Shown: positions 32,346-42,683, counted from the stretch's first letter. The stretch is 64,000 nucleotides of DNA from Cyclobacteriaceae bacterium (GCA_028284125.1 JANQSI010000023.1:62001-126000); one strand, 5' to 3'. The notes: generated from the letters alone by a model not told the origin. Translations and numbers: made by a program.

Positions 32346-35300
32346 CTAAAAGTCGAGCCCGAGCGAGAAGTATAAGCGAGTGTTTCCAACCTCTCCATCA
32401 ATATATGGCCGTGCTGCGTCAAACTTGATGTAGTATCCAAAGAGCACTGTTCTAAGTCCCCAGCCGAACCCTCCTAGCCACGGATTCTGGAACTTAACGA
32501 TTTCCGCCTGGAAAGCATTCTCTTCACCAAATGTTTGCGTGATTGATCTGCCATCGCTAAACGGTGGCTGTCCTGTCCAAACAGAGCCTATATCTGCGAA
32601 AGCTATCACTTGGAAGTTTCGAAGGAAATTCGACTTGATTGGAGAATTGCTCAAATATTGAAAGAACGGAAGTCTGATCTCAGAATTAATCACCAGTGCA
32701 TCGGTACCAAAAGCCTCATTGTAATCGAGTCCTCTCAAGTTCGTTGCAAACTCGTTAAAGAAGAGATCGGAATTATCTCTTTGATTGTCAATGGTCAACG
32801 GATCATTTTGTCCTTGCGAGTCACTGCTGGCAAATAACCAGTTATCCATCCCTCCCAACATATAAACTTTTGCTGCTGGGCCCATCTGTTTACCATAAAG
32901 AATCCGGTTCGCCCAAATGATCTGCTTGTGAAGCTTTTGGTAATGTCTGAAGTCAAATCGCAGATTGCTGAAATTTCTCCCTCCATCAGCGGTATGGAAG
33001 TGAGAAGTGTATTCCAAAAGTGCTCGCGTCCCCTGGAATTGGTTGAACTCTTTTTCTATGGTATTGTCAAATATCAAAGAAGCAGTTCCTCCAATATAGT
33101 TGTGTTCACTGTTAGGCGCATAGCCCTCCGGTAACTCTCCCTTAACAACCTGATAGTTCAAGTTATTGAAGGTCGTGGTAGTAAAAAATGGAGAAAGTTC
33201 AGCGCGAAATGTATGCGTGATTGGAACAGAACCTGTGAGTTTTACACGGTTTAATTTGTATTTCAATCGTACTTCCTCTTCTCCCGTATTCCCTTCGATC
33301 AAGTAGCTCTTTCGGTCAAGTCTGAATTTGAAATCCATCCAGTAGGGCAAGTAATGAAACTCAGCAAAAATGTCTCCTTGATTGAGACTGGTTTTAATCA
33401 GCGCTCCGCCTTTTATCTTGTAATTTTCAAGCACATCGTTTATCTCCACTTCTGTGAATGCCATGAAGTTTCGGTAAGGATCCCACAAGAATGAAGTGAT
33501 CACGTTGTTGAAAGTAAACCTGGGAACATATGGGATTGGGCCAACTCGTTCCGTCTCACGTTGAAAATTGCTGTATTTCGTGAAAAATGATTCCGGTTGA
33601 AATTCCGTTTCACTCTCGTCTTGAAATTCATAATTATCCGTATCAATCCAGTCGGGATTTGCCTCCACTTCTTCATTTTCCTCATCCTCGAAAACGAAGT
33701 TTTCAGCATCTAAAACAGTCAGTTGGGGAGGTTCTTCTACGACTTCCTCTTCTGTCTTCTCAACATTGTTTTGCTTTGCCAGCACCCTTGAAACTACCAT
33801 CATGGCATTTTCTCTTCGTTTTCGTGGTGTCTCCGGAGTGAAATTGTTTCTATATAAGTCAATAGAATCAGAATAGAATACCTTTTCTCGGCCTTTGTCT
33901 AGCATGACATATGTCATGCGATCTGGGTCGAAATGCAGATCATAGCTTACTATACTCTTGTCAAATGAAGTGATTTGAATGGATGTGGAATCAAAGAAAT
34001 TGTATCTAAATAAATTTGAAATACCTCGCTGGTCACTCAGGTAATAAATCTCGTATTGGTTCTTGACGTATGGTTTTCTGTCCTCACTGTAGGTATTGGT
34101 CATCCGATAAAACTCATTGGTAGTGGTATCCAAATCGTAAATGAACAAGTTGAAGTTGTTGTTCAGATTGGCAAATGGAACATCCGCCACATTTACTGAA
34201 TCATTTTCTCGGTTCGAACTGAAAACAAAAGCCGCTGTCCCAGGCACAAATGTAGGATCTAGGTCATCATATACGTCTCGTGTGATTCTTCGAAGTGCAT
34301 TCCTTCTCATACTTATGAGAAACAAATCATTCTGTCCATCTATATCTCCAGAAATGATGGCGAGTTTCCCATTGTCGTTGAAAGAGAAACTTTCGATTTG
34401 TCGGAACCTGTTGAGTGGTTTTTGAAATTTTTTTCCTGATTCCAAATTAAAAGTGTTCAGATAGAGAAACCCTCTTTTGAAAAGAATAACCCCGAGCGTT
34501 TCATTGTCTTGCCAGTCAAGTAGCGGAAGGGCTTTGTCAACATCTTGCCCATTTATCTTGTACCCTCCTTCCGTAATTTTTTTGACATTGCCACTCTCAA
34601 GATCTTGAACGAACACCTGATACTTTCCCGATTTCAGCGTTGCATAAGCCACCTTGTCCGCATCGTTGTTAAACCGGATTGAAGTATTAATGAGATCTTT
34701 ATTTCCTCTGATCTTATCAATGATGTCATCTTTGGAAGCAGCTCTATACCCTTTGGTTACTTCTTCTCTCTGAAGCAGGTAATAATTCTGCCAGTCATCC
34801 ATAAATGATTTGAAAGACAAGCCAAGTGTATTAGCAATACTATTCTCCTCTTTCCGAATGATTCTTGTGAGATTTAGAATATTAGAGATGTTGCTTTCTC
34901 CATATTTCACTGCAATGAAGTTCCAGATACTCTGACCAATAATTGCCGAGGATTCTTTATCAATTCGCTTTAGCTTTTTGATCTTTTTCCTGCTCATGTA
35001 ATCACGCAGGTAGTCATCCATCTCCTTCGTCCAGCCATAAGCCATGTATCGTGCGGCTCCATCAATGAACCAATCCGGAAGCGTGAGTAGGTAGCTGTTC
35101 TGGAAAATTTCAGCTAAGCTCCCACCATACATCATATCATTAATTAGCGTGCTTGTCAGCTTGAGAAAAAGGTCTTCTCTGAATTTAGAGGCTTGACCTG
35201 GGTAAGCAACTTCTACCTGAAGTTTTACAAAATCAGTTCTACCGCCAATAGTGTATACTGCCCCATCGATTCCGATATTACTCTGCTGCAAATCGTGAAT

Positions 35301-35576
35301 GGAATTATAGATTAAAATCTTGGTTTTATTGTAAGGAGCATAGCCCAACTGGTCTGTAAGACTTACAAATTCTTCTTCAAGAAAATCGATAGCTTCAAGC
35401 GCGTATTCCTGGCCTCCGGGATAGTAGTAAACATCAAAATTGTTGGTGCTGTAATAGTACCAGTCAAAGTTCTTGTATTGGATTCTATTCTGGCCAAATG
35501 GAGTAGTGTAATGCTGCGCAAATGCCACATTAGCAATTAATGCAAATACTACTGTTTTAATAAACCCTTTGAACAT
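32346..35576 (-). CDS. Large envelope protein: inactive gluzincin-like domain, TolB-like propeller and BamA-like barrel
   Basis: 1076 residues from ATG 35576, which opens a signal peptide (FIKTVVFALIANVAFAQ); longer readings run into the upstream gene. The first 280 residues resemble the peptidase MA/gluzincin fold (FDVYYYPGG, LTLPDWFIDGAARYMAYG), but where HExxH should be there is TLINDMMYGGSL. The middle (about 290-600) has PD40-like repeats. An acidic linker (EEEVVEEPP) leads to a C-terminal region of amphipathic strands ending in Phe (YFSLGLDF), like a 16-strand surface-antigen barrel. It is probably an outer-membrane protein with a surface or periplasmic domain. It starts inside the upstream oxidoreductase gene (20-bp overlap). 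Confidence 0.75.
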   Translation of the reverse strand: MFKGFIKTVVFALIANVAFAQHYTTPFGQNRIQYKNFDWYYYSTNNFDVYYYPGGQEYALEAIDFLEEEFVSLTDQLGYAPYNKTKILIYNSIHDLQQSNIGIDGAVYTIGGRTDFVKLQVEVAYPGQASKFREDLFLKLTSTLINDMMYGGSLAEIFQNSYLLTLPDWFIDGAARYMAYGWTKEMDDYLRDYMSRKKIKKLKRIDKESSAIIGQSIWNFIAVKYGESNISNILNLTRIIRKEENSIANTLGLSFKSFMDDWQNYYLLQREEVTKGYRAASKDDIIDKIRGNKDLINTSIRFNNDADKVAYATLKSGKYQVFVQDLESGNVKKITEGGYKINGQDVDKALPLLDWQDNETLGVILFKRGFLYLNTFNLESGKKFQKPLNRFRQIESFSFNDNGKLAIISGDIDGQNDLFLISMRRNALRRITRDVYDDLDPTFVPGTAAFVFSSNRENDSVNVADVPFANLNNNFNLFIYDLDTTTNEFYRMTNTYSEDRKPYVKNQYEIYYLSDQRGISNLFRYNFFDSTSIQITSFDKSIVSYDLHFDPDRMTYVMLDKGREKVFYSDSIDLYRNNFTPETPRKRRENAMMVVSRVLAKQNNVEKTEEEVVEEPPQLTVLDAENFVFEDEENEEVEANPDWIDTDNYEFQDESETEFQPESFFTKYSNFQRETERVGPIPYVPRFTFNNVITSFLWDPYRNFMAFTEVEINDVLENYKIKGGALIKTSLNQGDIFAEFHYLPYWMDFKFRLDRKSYLIEGNTGEEEVRLKYKLNRVKLTGSVPITHTFRAELSPFFTTTTFNNLNYQVVKGELPEGYAPNSEHNYIGGTASLIFDNTIEKEFNQFQGTRALLEYTSHFHTADGGRNFSNLRFDFRHYQKLHKQIIWANRILYGKQMGPAAKVYMLGGMDNWLFASSDSQGQNDPLTIDNQRDNSDLFFNEFATNLRGLDYNEAFGTDALVINSEIRLPFFQYLSNSPIKSNFLRNFQVIAFADIGSVWTGQPPFSDGRSITQTFGEENAFQAEIVKFQNPWLGGFGWGLRTVLFGYYIKFDAARPYIDGEVGNTRLYFSLGLDF

Positions 35577-36600
35577 CTGCTTCAGTTTCAATCTTCGTTT
35601 TCTTCTCCAGAAAATCCACAAAATTAGCGGCAAAAAAAGGTGTCAATGAAACACCTTTTGTACCAAACCCATTAAAGATACCCAATGTTTTCTTTTCCTG
35701 GTGTAGTCCAATAAATGGTTTTCTGTCAAAAGTCGCAGGTCTGATACCTGCTCGTTTGTTTTTTATACGGTAAGGGCCCACAAAAAGCTTGCTTAACCGA
35801 CGTTTTAAATTTGAAATCCCTTCAGGTTGTGGTTCAAAAGTCAAATTTTTATGGTCGTAAGTCGAACCGATGGTGTGATAACCTCCCTTTGGGATCATGA
35901 AAACCCCTCGATTGATAATGTAATCTTCAGGTAGGCCGCACTCAATATCAATCACTTCTCCTCTGACCGGCTTGAATGGGAGGTCTTTGAAAAAAGGATT
36001 ATCCTGATTTACTCCCTCACAGAAGATCGCTTTTTCAGCTTCAATTTCTTTATATCTAACCTTATCACTCACAAATTCCAGCGCTTTGTAATCAAACATT
36101 CCAGATGTATAGACTCCCTTATCTATCAAGTATTCTCTAAACGCAGATAGAAGGGTTTTCAAGTCCACATAACCGGATTTTTTTAGCATAATTCCACCTA
36201 ACTCATCTTGAATGTGCTGATAACCGATCGATTTAGACTTCAATTCTTGAACAAAGTTTGAATAGCCCTCGTCAATTTTAACAGACCACTCATTTCTCTC
36301 ACCAACTGTATTAAATGGTCTGTAAATTGGAATTTGATATAGGAATTTCTTCTTGAGAAGTTTTTCAAGTTCTTGATAATGACTTTCAAGTGAAAGAAAA
36401 ATATCGTCGGCAAGCCAGGTTTTTATCATCTTTTTCCCGGTAATGGGATTGTACAATCCAGCGGCTTTTTTGGATGAAGTGTCCTCCGTTTCACGATTGA
36501 TTACCAGGATTTCCTTGCCACGATTGATCATTTCGTAAGCCAGCCACGAACCGGCAATTCCTTGCCCTACAATTATATAATCAACCTTTCTCTTAACCAC
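35557..36600 (-). CDS. FAD-dependent oxidoreductase, DAO family
   Basis: 347 residues from GTG 36600 (VKRKVDYIIVGQGIAGSW), where the FAD-binding Rossmann motif GxGxxG begins ten residues in. A GTG at 36648 would lengthen it but would overlap the start of the divergent MBL gene. Features: EILVINRE after the first helix, and GIRPATFDRKPFIGLHQEKKTLGIFNGFGTKG near the end, typical of D-amino-acid/glycine oxidase-like enzymes. Substrate unknown. Its 3' end overlaps the propeller-barrel gene start by 20 bp. Confidence 0.82.
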   Translation of the reverse strand: MVKRKVDYIIVGQGIAGSWLAYEMINRGKEILVINRETEDTSSKKAAGLYNPITGKKMIKTWLADDIFLSLESHYQELEKLLKKKFLYQIPIYRPFNTVGERNEWSVKIDEGYSNFVQELKSKSIGYQHIQDELGGIMLKKSGYVDLKTLLSAFREYLIDKGVYTSGMFDYKALEFVSDKVRYKEIEAEKAIFCEGVNQDNPFFKDLPFKPVRGEVIDIECGLPEDYIINRGVFMIPKGGYHTIGSTYDHKNLTFEPQPEGISNLKRRLSKLFVGPYRIKNKRAGIRPATFDRKPFIGLHQEKKTLGIFNGFGTKGVSLTPFFAANFVDFLEKKTKIETEADVQRVY

Positions 36601-36642
36601 TTTACTTTTGCATTGCTCAAAAGGGGGTTCAAAACTAATCAC

Positions 36643-37281
36643 ATGCACATTAAGTCATTTGTATTTAATCCATTCTATGAAAATACTTACGTGGTTTCTT
36701 CCAATATCGGAAATGCATTCATTTTCGATCCTGGATGCTATGAAGATTTCGAGGTGGCTGAAATATCTGAATATATTGAAAATGAGGGATTGACTATCAA
36801 AAGTATCATCAATACCCATTGTCACATTGATCATGTGTTAGGAAATAAGGTTTTGAAAGAGAAATACAGCTGCCCATTGATGATACCCCAAAATGAATTG
36901 GAAATTTTCAATGCTGTCGTTGCGTATGCTCCACAATGGGGAATTACCGGCTATCAGCATGCAGATGTCGATGAATTCTTAAATGAAGGTGAAGATTTGA
37001 CACTAGATGAAATCAATTTATCGATGATTGAGGTGTCCGGACATTCTCCTGGCCATCTGATTTTCTATGAAAAAAATGAAAAAGTGATAATCGGAGGTGA
37101 TGTACTCTTCAGAGAAAGTATTGGAAGAACAGATCTTCCTGGTGGTAATCATGATGATTTGCTAAGAAATATCCAAGAAAAAGTATATACGCTTCCAGAA
37201 GATGTGACTGTATTTCCAGGACACGGCCCAGAAACAACCATTGGGTATGAGAAAGAGAATAATCCATTCGTGAAAGGTTAA
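36643..37281 (+). CDS. MBL-fold metallohydrolase, glyoxalase II-like
   Basis: 212 residues from ATG 36643 (MHIKSFVFNPFYENTYVV), a typical start for this family; an upstream ATG would add unrelated residues. Metal-binding motif THCHIDHVLG (HxHxDH), then EVSGHSPGHL and the third-ligand region GGDVLFRESIGRTDLPGG, plus PGHGPETTIGYEK. This is the layout of glyoxalase II-type thioester hydrolases. The substrate may be a hydroxyacyl-glutathione-like thioester or a persulfide. It is followed after 21 bp by pssA. Confidence 0.88.
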   Translation: MHIKSFVFNPFYENTYVVSSNIGNAFIFDPGCYEDFEVAEISEYIENEGLTIKSIINTHCHIDHVLGNKVLKEKYSCPLMIPQNELEIFNAVVAYAPQWGITGYQHADVDEFLNEGEDLTLDEINLSMIEVSGHSPGHLIFYEKNEKVIIGGDVLFRESIGRTDLPGGNHDDLLRNIQEKVYTLPEDVTVFPGHGPETTIGYEKENNPFVKG

Positions 37282-37302
37282 GCGGAACCACGTTTTGCAA
37301 TT

Positions 37303-37959
37303 ATGAAAAAGCACATTCCCAATATTTTGACAAGTCTGAACCTAGCGATTGGATCCGCAGGAATATTCTATGTGCTTACGACGGACTACAATTACGCCTT
37401 CTATTTCGTGATCGTAGCTGGAATTTTTGATTTCTTGGATGGTTTTGCCGCTCGACTTTTAAAAGTAAAGTCAGAAATGGGGAAGGAATTGGACTCGTTA
37501 GCAGACCTTGTTTCATTCGGCCTATTGCCAGCATTCTATGTGATGAAATTGCTGGATAATGTTTCCGAGTTTTATTGGGTTGCATTGTTGATTGTAGTTT
37601 TCTCAGCGCTGCGTTTAGCAAAATTTAATTTAGACGACTCTCAATCAGACAGCTTTGAAGGTTTGCCAACACCAGCAAATGCAATCATGCTCACGTCAAT
37701 ACTCTTTCTGGGTTATCAATTGCCAGAGGAAACACTAATCGGGATTGTTGTGATGTCGAGCCTGCTGCTAATCTCTAAACTTCGACTTATTGCACTGAAA
37801 TTCAAGTCATTTGGATGGAAACAAAATGAAGCTCGATGGGTTCTGATCTTAGGATCAATCGTTTTGTTTATGGTCTTTCGATGGACATTTATTCCACTTC
37901 TTATTCCATTTTATATAGTTGTATCGGTTGTATCAAGTGTTTCTTTGAATAGAGGTTGA
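37303..37959 (+). CDS. pssA: CDP-diacylglycerol-serine O-phosphatidyltransferase
   Basis: 218 residues, about six to seven membrane helices. It makes phosphatidylserine from CDP-diacylglycerol and serine. The CDP-alcohol transferase signature DG(x)2AR(x)8G(x)3D(x)3D is intact: DGFAARLLKVKSEMGKELDSLAD. A second family block is SFEGLPTPANAIML. The gene lies between the MBL hydrolase and porU; the six-base gap to porU suggests one transcript. Confidence 0.93.
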   Translation: MKKHIPNILTSLNLAIGSAGIFYVLTTDYNYAFYFVIVAGIFDFLDGFAARLLKVKSEMGKELDSLADLVSFGLLPAFYVMKLLDNVSEFYWVALLIVVFSALRLAKFNLDDSQSDSFEGLPTPANAIMLTSILFLGYQLPEETLIGIVVMSSLLLISKLRLIALKFKSFGWKQNEARWVLILGSIVLFMVFRWTFIPLLIPFYIVVSVVSSVSLNRG

Positions 37960-37965
37960 CAGACA

Positions 37966-40900
37966 ATGAAATTTTGCGGCGATTATACTAACAGCTTTAC
38001 TGATGCGTTTGGGTTTTTAGTGAAAAGGAAAAACCTAATCTTCACACTCACTTTTCTTTTTTGTATTACGTCAACCTTTGGTCAATCTGGAAATTCTGTT
38101 CTCAGAGAAGGAAGTTGGTATCGTGTTGCAATTACTGAAACAGGAGTTTTCAAGTTAACCCGATCTGACCTGGAAGCGCTCGGGATTAATGTTGCTTCGA
38201 TCGATCCGAGAAAAATTGGCGTTTATGGAAATGGTATTCAGGGCACTTTGCCTCAGCCAAATAATGAATCACGCCCGGAAGATCTTTTAGAAAATGCCAT
38301 CTCGATTTCGGGAGAGGCAGATGGGTCTTTTGATAATGGAGATTTCCTTCTTTTTTATGGAGTTGGCCCGGACAAAGAATCCTGGAGTGAGGGGGAATTC
38401 GAATACGAGAAAAATATCTATTCAGATACAGCCTATTATTTTCTTACTATTGGAAATACTGACGGGAAACGAATTCAGACAAAAAATAACCTGGTGGGTG
38501 CTGCAATCACCATTAATCAATTTGATGACCACATCATTTTTGAAGAAGACTTAACGAACATTTTAGATGCCGGGGGTATTGGTGGATCAGGTCGAGGTTG
38601 GTATGGTGAGTTGCTTAGCAGCGGCGATGAAATAACTCATGATTATTCCATTGAAGGACTCACATCGGATGTGACGATTGAAATTGCAGGAGTAAGCCAA
38701 TCGCCAGTATCGAATTCATTTACTGTTTCATCCAATGGTGCTTTCATTGGTGAGTTTATCATGAACTCTATTCCTACCGGCGAAGGCACAACTTATAGCA
38801 TCAAAGCCAGGGCCGGATCAGGCTCATTTTCCATTCCACAATCCTCAGATCTTCAACTGCAAATTACCTACGAAGGAGGTAGTCCAGCAGCTAGGGGCTT
38901 TTTCGACCATTATTATGTGACCTTCCGAAAATCATTGTCATTGTATGATTCTCAAACGATCTTTAGAAACATTTCTAATGTCGGAGAGTTGTTGGAATAT
39001 TCTATCTCTAATGCAGAAAATGCTACCGTTTGGAACGTTACAGATCCAATTAATGTAGCAAGTCAGCAATTTGAAGCAAATGGCACATCTATCTCATTTG
39101 AAAGTCAGGCAAGTGAAGTAGAAGAATTTGTAGTTTTTCTCCCAGATGAAATTCCTGCTCCAATTTTAATCGGAAGTGTCTCGAATCAAGATTTGAGAGG
39201 AGATTTCAATTATGAAGCGTTGATTGTTAGTAATGAACAGTTCCTGGCAGAAGCGGAGCAATTGGCTCAATTCCATCGAACGCATGATGGTCTGTCCGTT
39301 AAGATTGTTACTCCACAACAGATTTACAATGAGTTTTCTTCAGGCAGACAAGATGTTACGGCGATTAGAGACTATGCAAAATACGCATACCAGGAGAGTG
39401 GGATTTTGAAATACCTTTTGCTATTTGGCGATTGTTCATTCGATTATAAAGACAGAAAAACGAACAACACCAACTTCGTTCCGACTTACGAATCAAGAGA
39501 TAGCTTTCATCCGATCTTCAGCCATTCTTCAGATGACTATTTTGGTTTCTTCGAAGATGACGAAGGTGAATGGGCAGAAAATTCCGCAGGAGATCATACA
39601 ATGGAAATAGGCATAGGAAGATTGCCTGCAAAGTCCAGGGAAGAAGCTCAAACTATGGTTGATAAAATCATCTATTACTCAACCAGTCCAAATACGCTCG
39701 GAAAATGGAGAAATCAAATTGCGTATCTGGCTGATGATGGAGATACAAACACACACGCCATTCATGCGGAGTTATTGTCAGAATTGGTGGACACTACTTT
39801 TTCTCAGTATCGAATTGAAAAAATTCTTTTAGATGCGTTCAATCAAGAAGTGACAGCCAACAATGAAGAGTTCTCCCCGGAGACAACACGCGCCTTGAAA
39901 GCGAGAATTAAAGAAGGAACATTTAGCATCAACTTTATTGGTCATGGAAATGAACAATTGTGGATGCAGGAACAGGTGTTGACTGACAATTTGATAGAGA
40001 GTTTGACCAACCTGGACAAAATGCCGATCTTCATTACTGCCACTTGTGAGTACGGACGCTATGACGATCCGAGGCTGGAGTCAGGAGCTGAAAAACTATT
40101 GCTAAATGAAAATGGTGGAGCAATCGCTTTACTCACAACAAGTCGTCCGGTGTTTGCAAGCACGAACTTTGATCTTAATGAGGCCTTCCATAGAAATGTT
40201 TTCAGGAAAGTGAATGGGGAATCACAACGCCTGGGTGACATCATAAAGATTACAAAAAATGAAGGCCTTCAAGGACCAGTTAATCGAAACTTCACACTTC
40301 TGGGAGATCCAATGATGTTGCCGGCTTTTCCAAAATTGGATATCACAATTAATGAATTGACAACTCAACAAGACACACTAAGCGCACTAGAGGAGATTAC
40401 ATTCACCGGACAAATCGAAAGAAACGGACAAACTGAAACCAACTTCAACGGCACATTGGATATTGTCATTTTTGACGAAAAACAATCGTTTAAAACAAAA
40501 GGCCAGGAAAGCGAGCCTTACAACTATACGGTCAGAAACAATGCGTTATTTCGCGGAGAATCAACGGTAACCAATGGCACATTTTCATTCACTTTTCTGG
40601 TCCCTAAAACCATCACTTATCAATTTAATGTAGGTAAGATGAGTTTGTATGCGTGGGACGAAACGCAAAACATCGATGCTGCAGGTTCTTCTATGCGATT
40701 TGTGATGGGAGGAACCAATCAAAATAGTATAGCAAATACTGAAGCACCAACTGTTGATATGTATTTAAACGATGAGTCTTTCAGAAATGGGGCTACTGTA
40801 AGCAGTTCATCCATCCTTTTTGCCAAAATAAGTGACGAAAATGGTGTCACAACAACTGGTAACGGGTTGGTACAAGGAATAACGCTTTTGCTGAACGATG

Positions 40901-41388
40901 AGACGATAAATCTTAATCAGTTTTATTCTGCGGACTTAGATACCTACCAAAGCGGAACAGTAGTTTATCCCATCCAGGATTTAGAGCCAGGTAATTATTC
41001 CGCTACGATTCAAGTGTATGATACCCATAACAATCTTACCTCCCAGAAGATAGAATTTGTGGTTTCAGATGAATCATTTATTTCCCTTTTCAATACACGG
41101 ACATATCCCAATCCATCGTATGGAGAAACGACATTTTCATTTGAGCATGATAGAGAAGAGGAGGATTTGGAAGTTTCCCTTTTAGTTTACAATACACGCG
41201 GAGACCTGATGTATTCGGGTACATACGATTATCAAAACAGCCAGCGATTGATAGAACTGGAATGGTTTAATAATACCAATTCCGGTCAACCCTTGCCTAC
41301 AGGGCTATATTTCTACAGAGTAATAATAAAAAGTAGATTGGACGGAGCGGTGAAAGAAATCTCAAATAAACTCGTTGTTAATGAATAG
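37966..41388 (+). CDS. porU: Type IX secretion system sortase PorU
   Basis: 1140 residues as read from ATG 37966. A second start, GTG 38020 (VKRKNLIFTLTFLFCITSTFGQ), gives a cleaner signal peptide, so the true start is uncertain. The C25/gingipain peptidase domain has the catalytic His in FIGHGNEQLW (H660) and Cys in ITATCEYGRY (C694), counting from 37966. SSDDYFGFFEDDEGEW and GIGRLPAKSREEAQ match PorU. The end (TYPNPSYGETTFSFEH... LPTGLYFYRV) is a T9SS C-terminal domain. It cleaves that domain from cargo and helps attach cargo to the surface together with PorV, encoded next door. Confidence 0.93.
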   Translation: MKFCGDYTNSFTDAFGFLVKRKNLIFTLTFLFCITSTFGQSGNSVLREGSWYRVAITETGVFKLTRSDLEALGINVASIDPRKIGVYGNGIQGTLPQPNNESRPEDLLENAISISGEADGSFDNGDFLLFYGVGPDKESWSEGEFEYEKNIYSDTAYYFLTIGNTDGKRIQTKNNLVGAAITINQFDDHIIFEEDLTNILDAGGIGGSGRGWYGELLSSGDEITHDYSIEGLTSDVTIEIAGVSQSPVSNSFTVSSNGAFIGEFIMNSIPTGEGTTYSIKARAGSGSFSIPQSSDLQLQITYEGGSPAARGFFDHYYVTFRKSLSLYDSQTIFRNISNVGELLEYSISNAENATVWNVTDPINVASQQFEANGTSISFESQASEVEEFVVFLPDEIPAPILIGSVSNQDLRGDFNYEALIVSNEQFLAEAEQLAQFHRTHDGLSVKIVTPQQIYNEFSSGRQDVTAIRDYAKYAYQESGILKYLLLFGDCSFDYKDRKTNNTNFVPTYESRDSFHPIFSHSSDDYFGFFEDDEGEWAENSAGDHTMEIGIGRLPAKSREEAQTMVDKIIYYSTSPNTLGKWRNQIAYLADDGDTNTHAIHAELLSELVDTTFSQYRIEKILLDAFNQEVTANNEEFSPETTRALKARIKEGTFSINFIGHGNEQLWMQEQVLTDNLIESLTNLDKMPIFITATCEYGRYDDPRLESGAEKLLLNENGGAIALLTTSRPVFASTNFDLNEAFHRNVFRKVNGESQRLGDIIKITKNEGLQGPVNRNFTLLGDPMMLPAFPKLDITINELTTQQDTLSALEEITFTGQIERNGQTETNFNGTLDIVIFDEKQSFKTKGQESEPYNYTVRNNALFRGESTVTNGTFSFTFLVPKTITYQFNVGKMSLYAWDETQNIDAAGSSMRFVMGGTNQNSIANTEAPTVDMYLNDESFRNGATVSSSSILFAKISDENGVTTTGNGLVQGITLLLNDETINLNQFYSADLDTYQSGTVVYPIQDLEPGNYSATIQVYDTHNNLTSQKIEFVVSDESFISLFNTRTYPNPSYGETTFSFEHDREEEDLEVSLLVYNTRGDLMYSGTYDYQNSQRLIELEWFNNTNSGQPLPTGLYFYRVIIKSRLDGAVKEISNKLVVNE

Positions 41389-41477
41389 TAACCTGTCCTA
41401 TTGACCTTTATAAGATGCAATCAGGCATTTTGCACCTAAAAATTGTAATTTTGAAATCCTTTTTTAAAAATATTCGA

Positions 41478-42683
41478 ATGAATCTACCTCTGAGGAAATC
41501 GCTCACGATTCTTCTAGCATTTGTTTCCATTCAATCATATGGTCAATTCCTATTTGGTCAAGATAGTTTGAGCAGACCGATTACCGTTTCGGTACCTTTT
41601 CTATTATTCGCCCCAGACAGTAGAGCTTCTGCGATGGGTGATGTTGGAGTTGCTACAAGTCCAGATGCAAATAGTGTGCATTGGAATAATGCGAAGTTAG
41701 CATTCATAGATACAGATTTAGGTTTTTCATTTTCATACTCTCCATGGTTGGGAAACATTGTAGACGACATGTCATTGAATTATTTGTCATTCTACAAGAA
41801 AATTGATCAGACACAAGCTTTTGGAGCATCAATGCGATATTTTGATTTGGGTGAAATAGCTTTATTCGATGAGTTTGCAAATGCTCAAGGCATTGAAAAT
41901 CCTAGTGAACTTGCCGTTGATGGAACTTACTCCAGGAAGCTATCGGAAAACATGAGTTTGGGCGTTACGCTTAGATTCATTTGGTCCAACCTCGCAGGAA
42001 ATATTACAGGTGCACCTGATGCAAAAGCCGGGACAAGTGTCGCGGTAGACTTTGGTTGGTACTATACAAAACCACTATTGCTTGCTGGAAAGGATTCAGA
42101 ACTTTCGATCGGTGCACACATTTCGAATATTGGACAAAAAGTCACTTACAGTTCAGAAGCCAACGAAAACTTCATTCCGGGAAATCTTCGACTTGGGTCA
42201 GCTTTCAAGACGAACCTTGATGCCTACAACACCATCACGTTCGCCTTTGACATCAACAAGTTACTAGTTCCGACACCTCCTATTTATGAAACCAACGCTG
42301 CTGGAGAAATCCAGACAGACGCTAATGGAAACAATATCATTCGAAGTGGCAAGGATCCAAATCGATCGCTTTTGTCCGGAACTTTCGGATCATTTGGAGA
42401 CGCTCCAGATGGATTTTCTGAGGAATTAAAAGAACTGACTTACTCGACAGGAGTTGAGTATTGGTATCGTGATGTGTTTGCTGCCAGGGTTGGATATTTT
42501 GCAGAACATAAGAACAAAGGAGACAGAAAATACTTCACAGTAGGTGCCGGATTCAGATACCAGGTTTTTGGATTTGATTTCTCGTATTTGATCCCTAGAG
42601 GACAGAATCACCCACTCGCTGATACCTTAAGAATTTCGCTTTTATTCGGGCTTGACAAGAGCTCCGATGATTCAGACGGATAA
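41478..42683 (+). CDS. porV: Type IX secretion outer-membrane protein PorV
   Basis: 401 residues from ATG 41478, which opens a signal peptide (LTILLAFVSIQSYGQ); an earlier in-frame ATG would precede it with 21 residues lacking a signal. PorV is a 14-strand FadL-like outer-membrane barrel that binds cargo C-terminal domains and PorU. Family blocks: VPFLLFAPDSRASAMGDVGVATSPDANSVHWNNAKLAF, MRYFDLGEI, TLRFIWSN, EYWYRDVFAARVGYFAEHKNKG and KYFTVGAGFRYQVFGFDFSYLIP. It lies 89 bp after porU. A hairpin terminator follows. Confidence 0.92.
   Translation: MNLPLRKSLTILLAFVSIQSYGQFLFGQDSLSRPITVSVPFLLFAPDSRASAMGDVGVATSPDANSVHWNNAKLAFIDTDLGFSFSYSPWLGNIVDDMSLNYLSFYKKIDQTQAFGASMRYFDLGEIALFDEFANAQGIENPSELAVDGTYSRKLSENMSLGVTLRFIWSNLAGNITGAPDAKAGTSVAVDFGWYYTKPLLLAGKDSELSIGAHISNIGQKVTYSSEANENFIPGNLRLGSAFKTNLDAYNTITFAFDINKLLVPTPPIYETNAAGEIQTDANGNNIIRSGKDPNRSLLSGTFGSFGDAPDGFSEELKELTYSTGVEYWYRDVFAARVGYFAEHKNKGDRKYFTVGAGFRYQVFGFDFSYLIPRGQNHPLADTLRISLLFGLDKSSDDSDG

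Noticed and set aside
35577-35633. Longer N-terminus for the propeller-barrel protein
   Set aside because: The extra residues (RRKRRLKLK) lie in the upstream coding frame, and the ATG at 35576 starts directly with the signal peptide.
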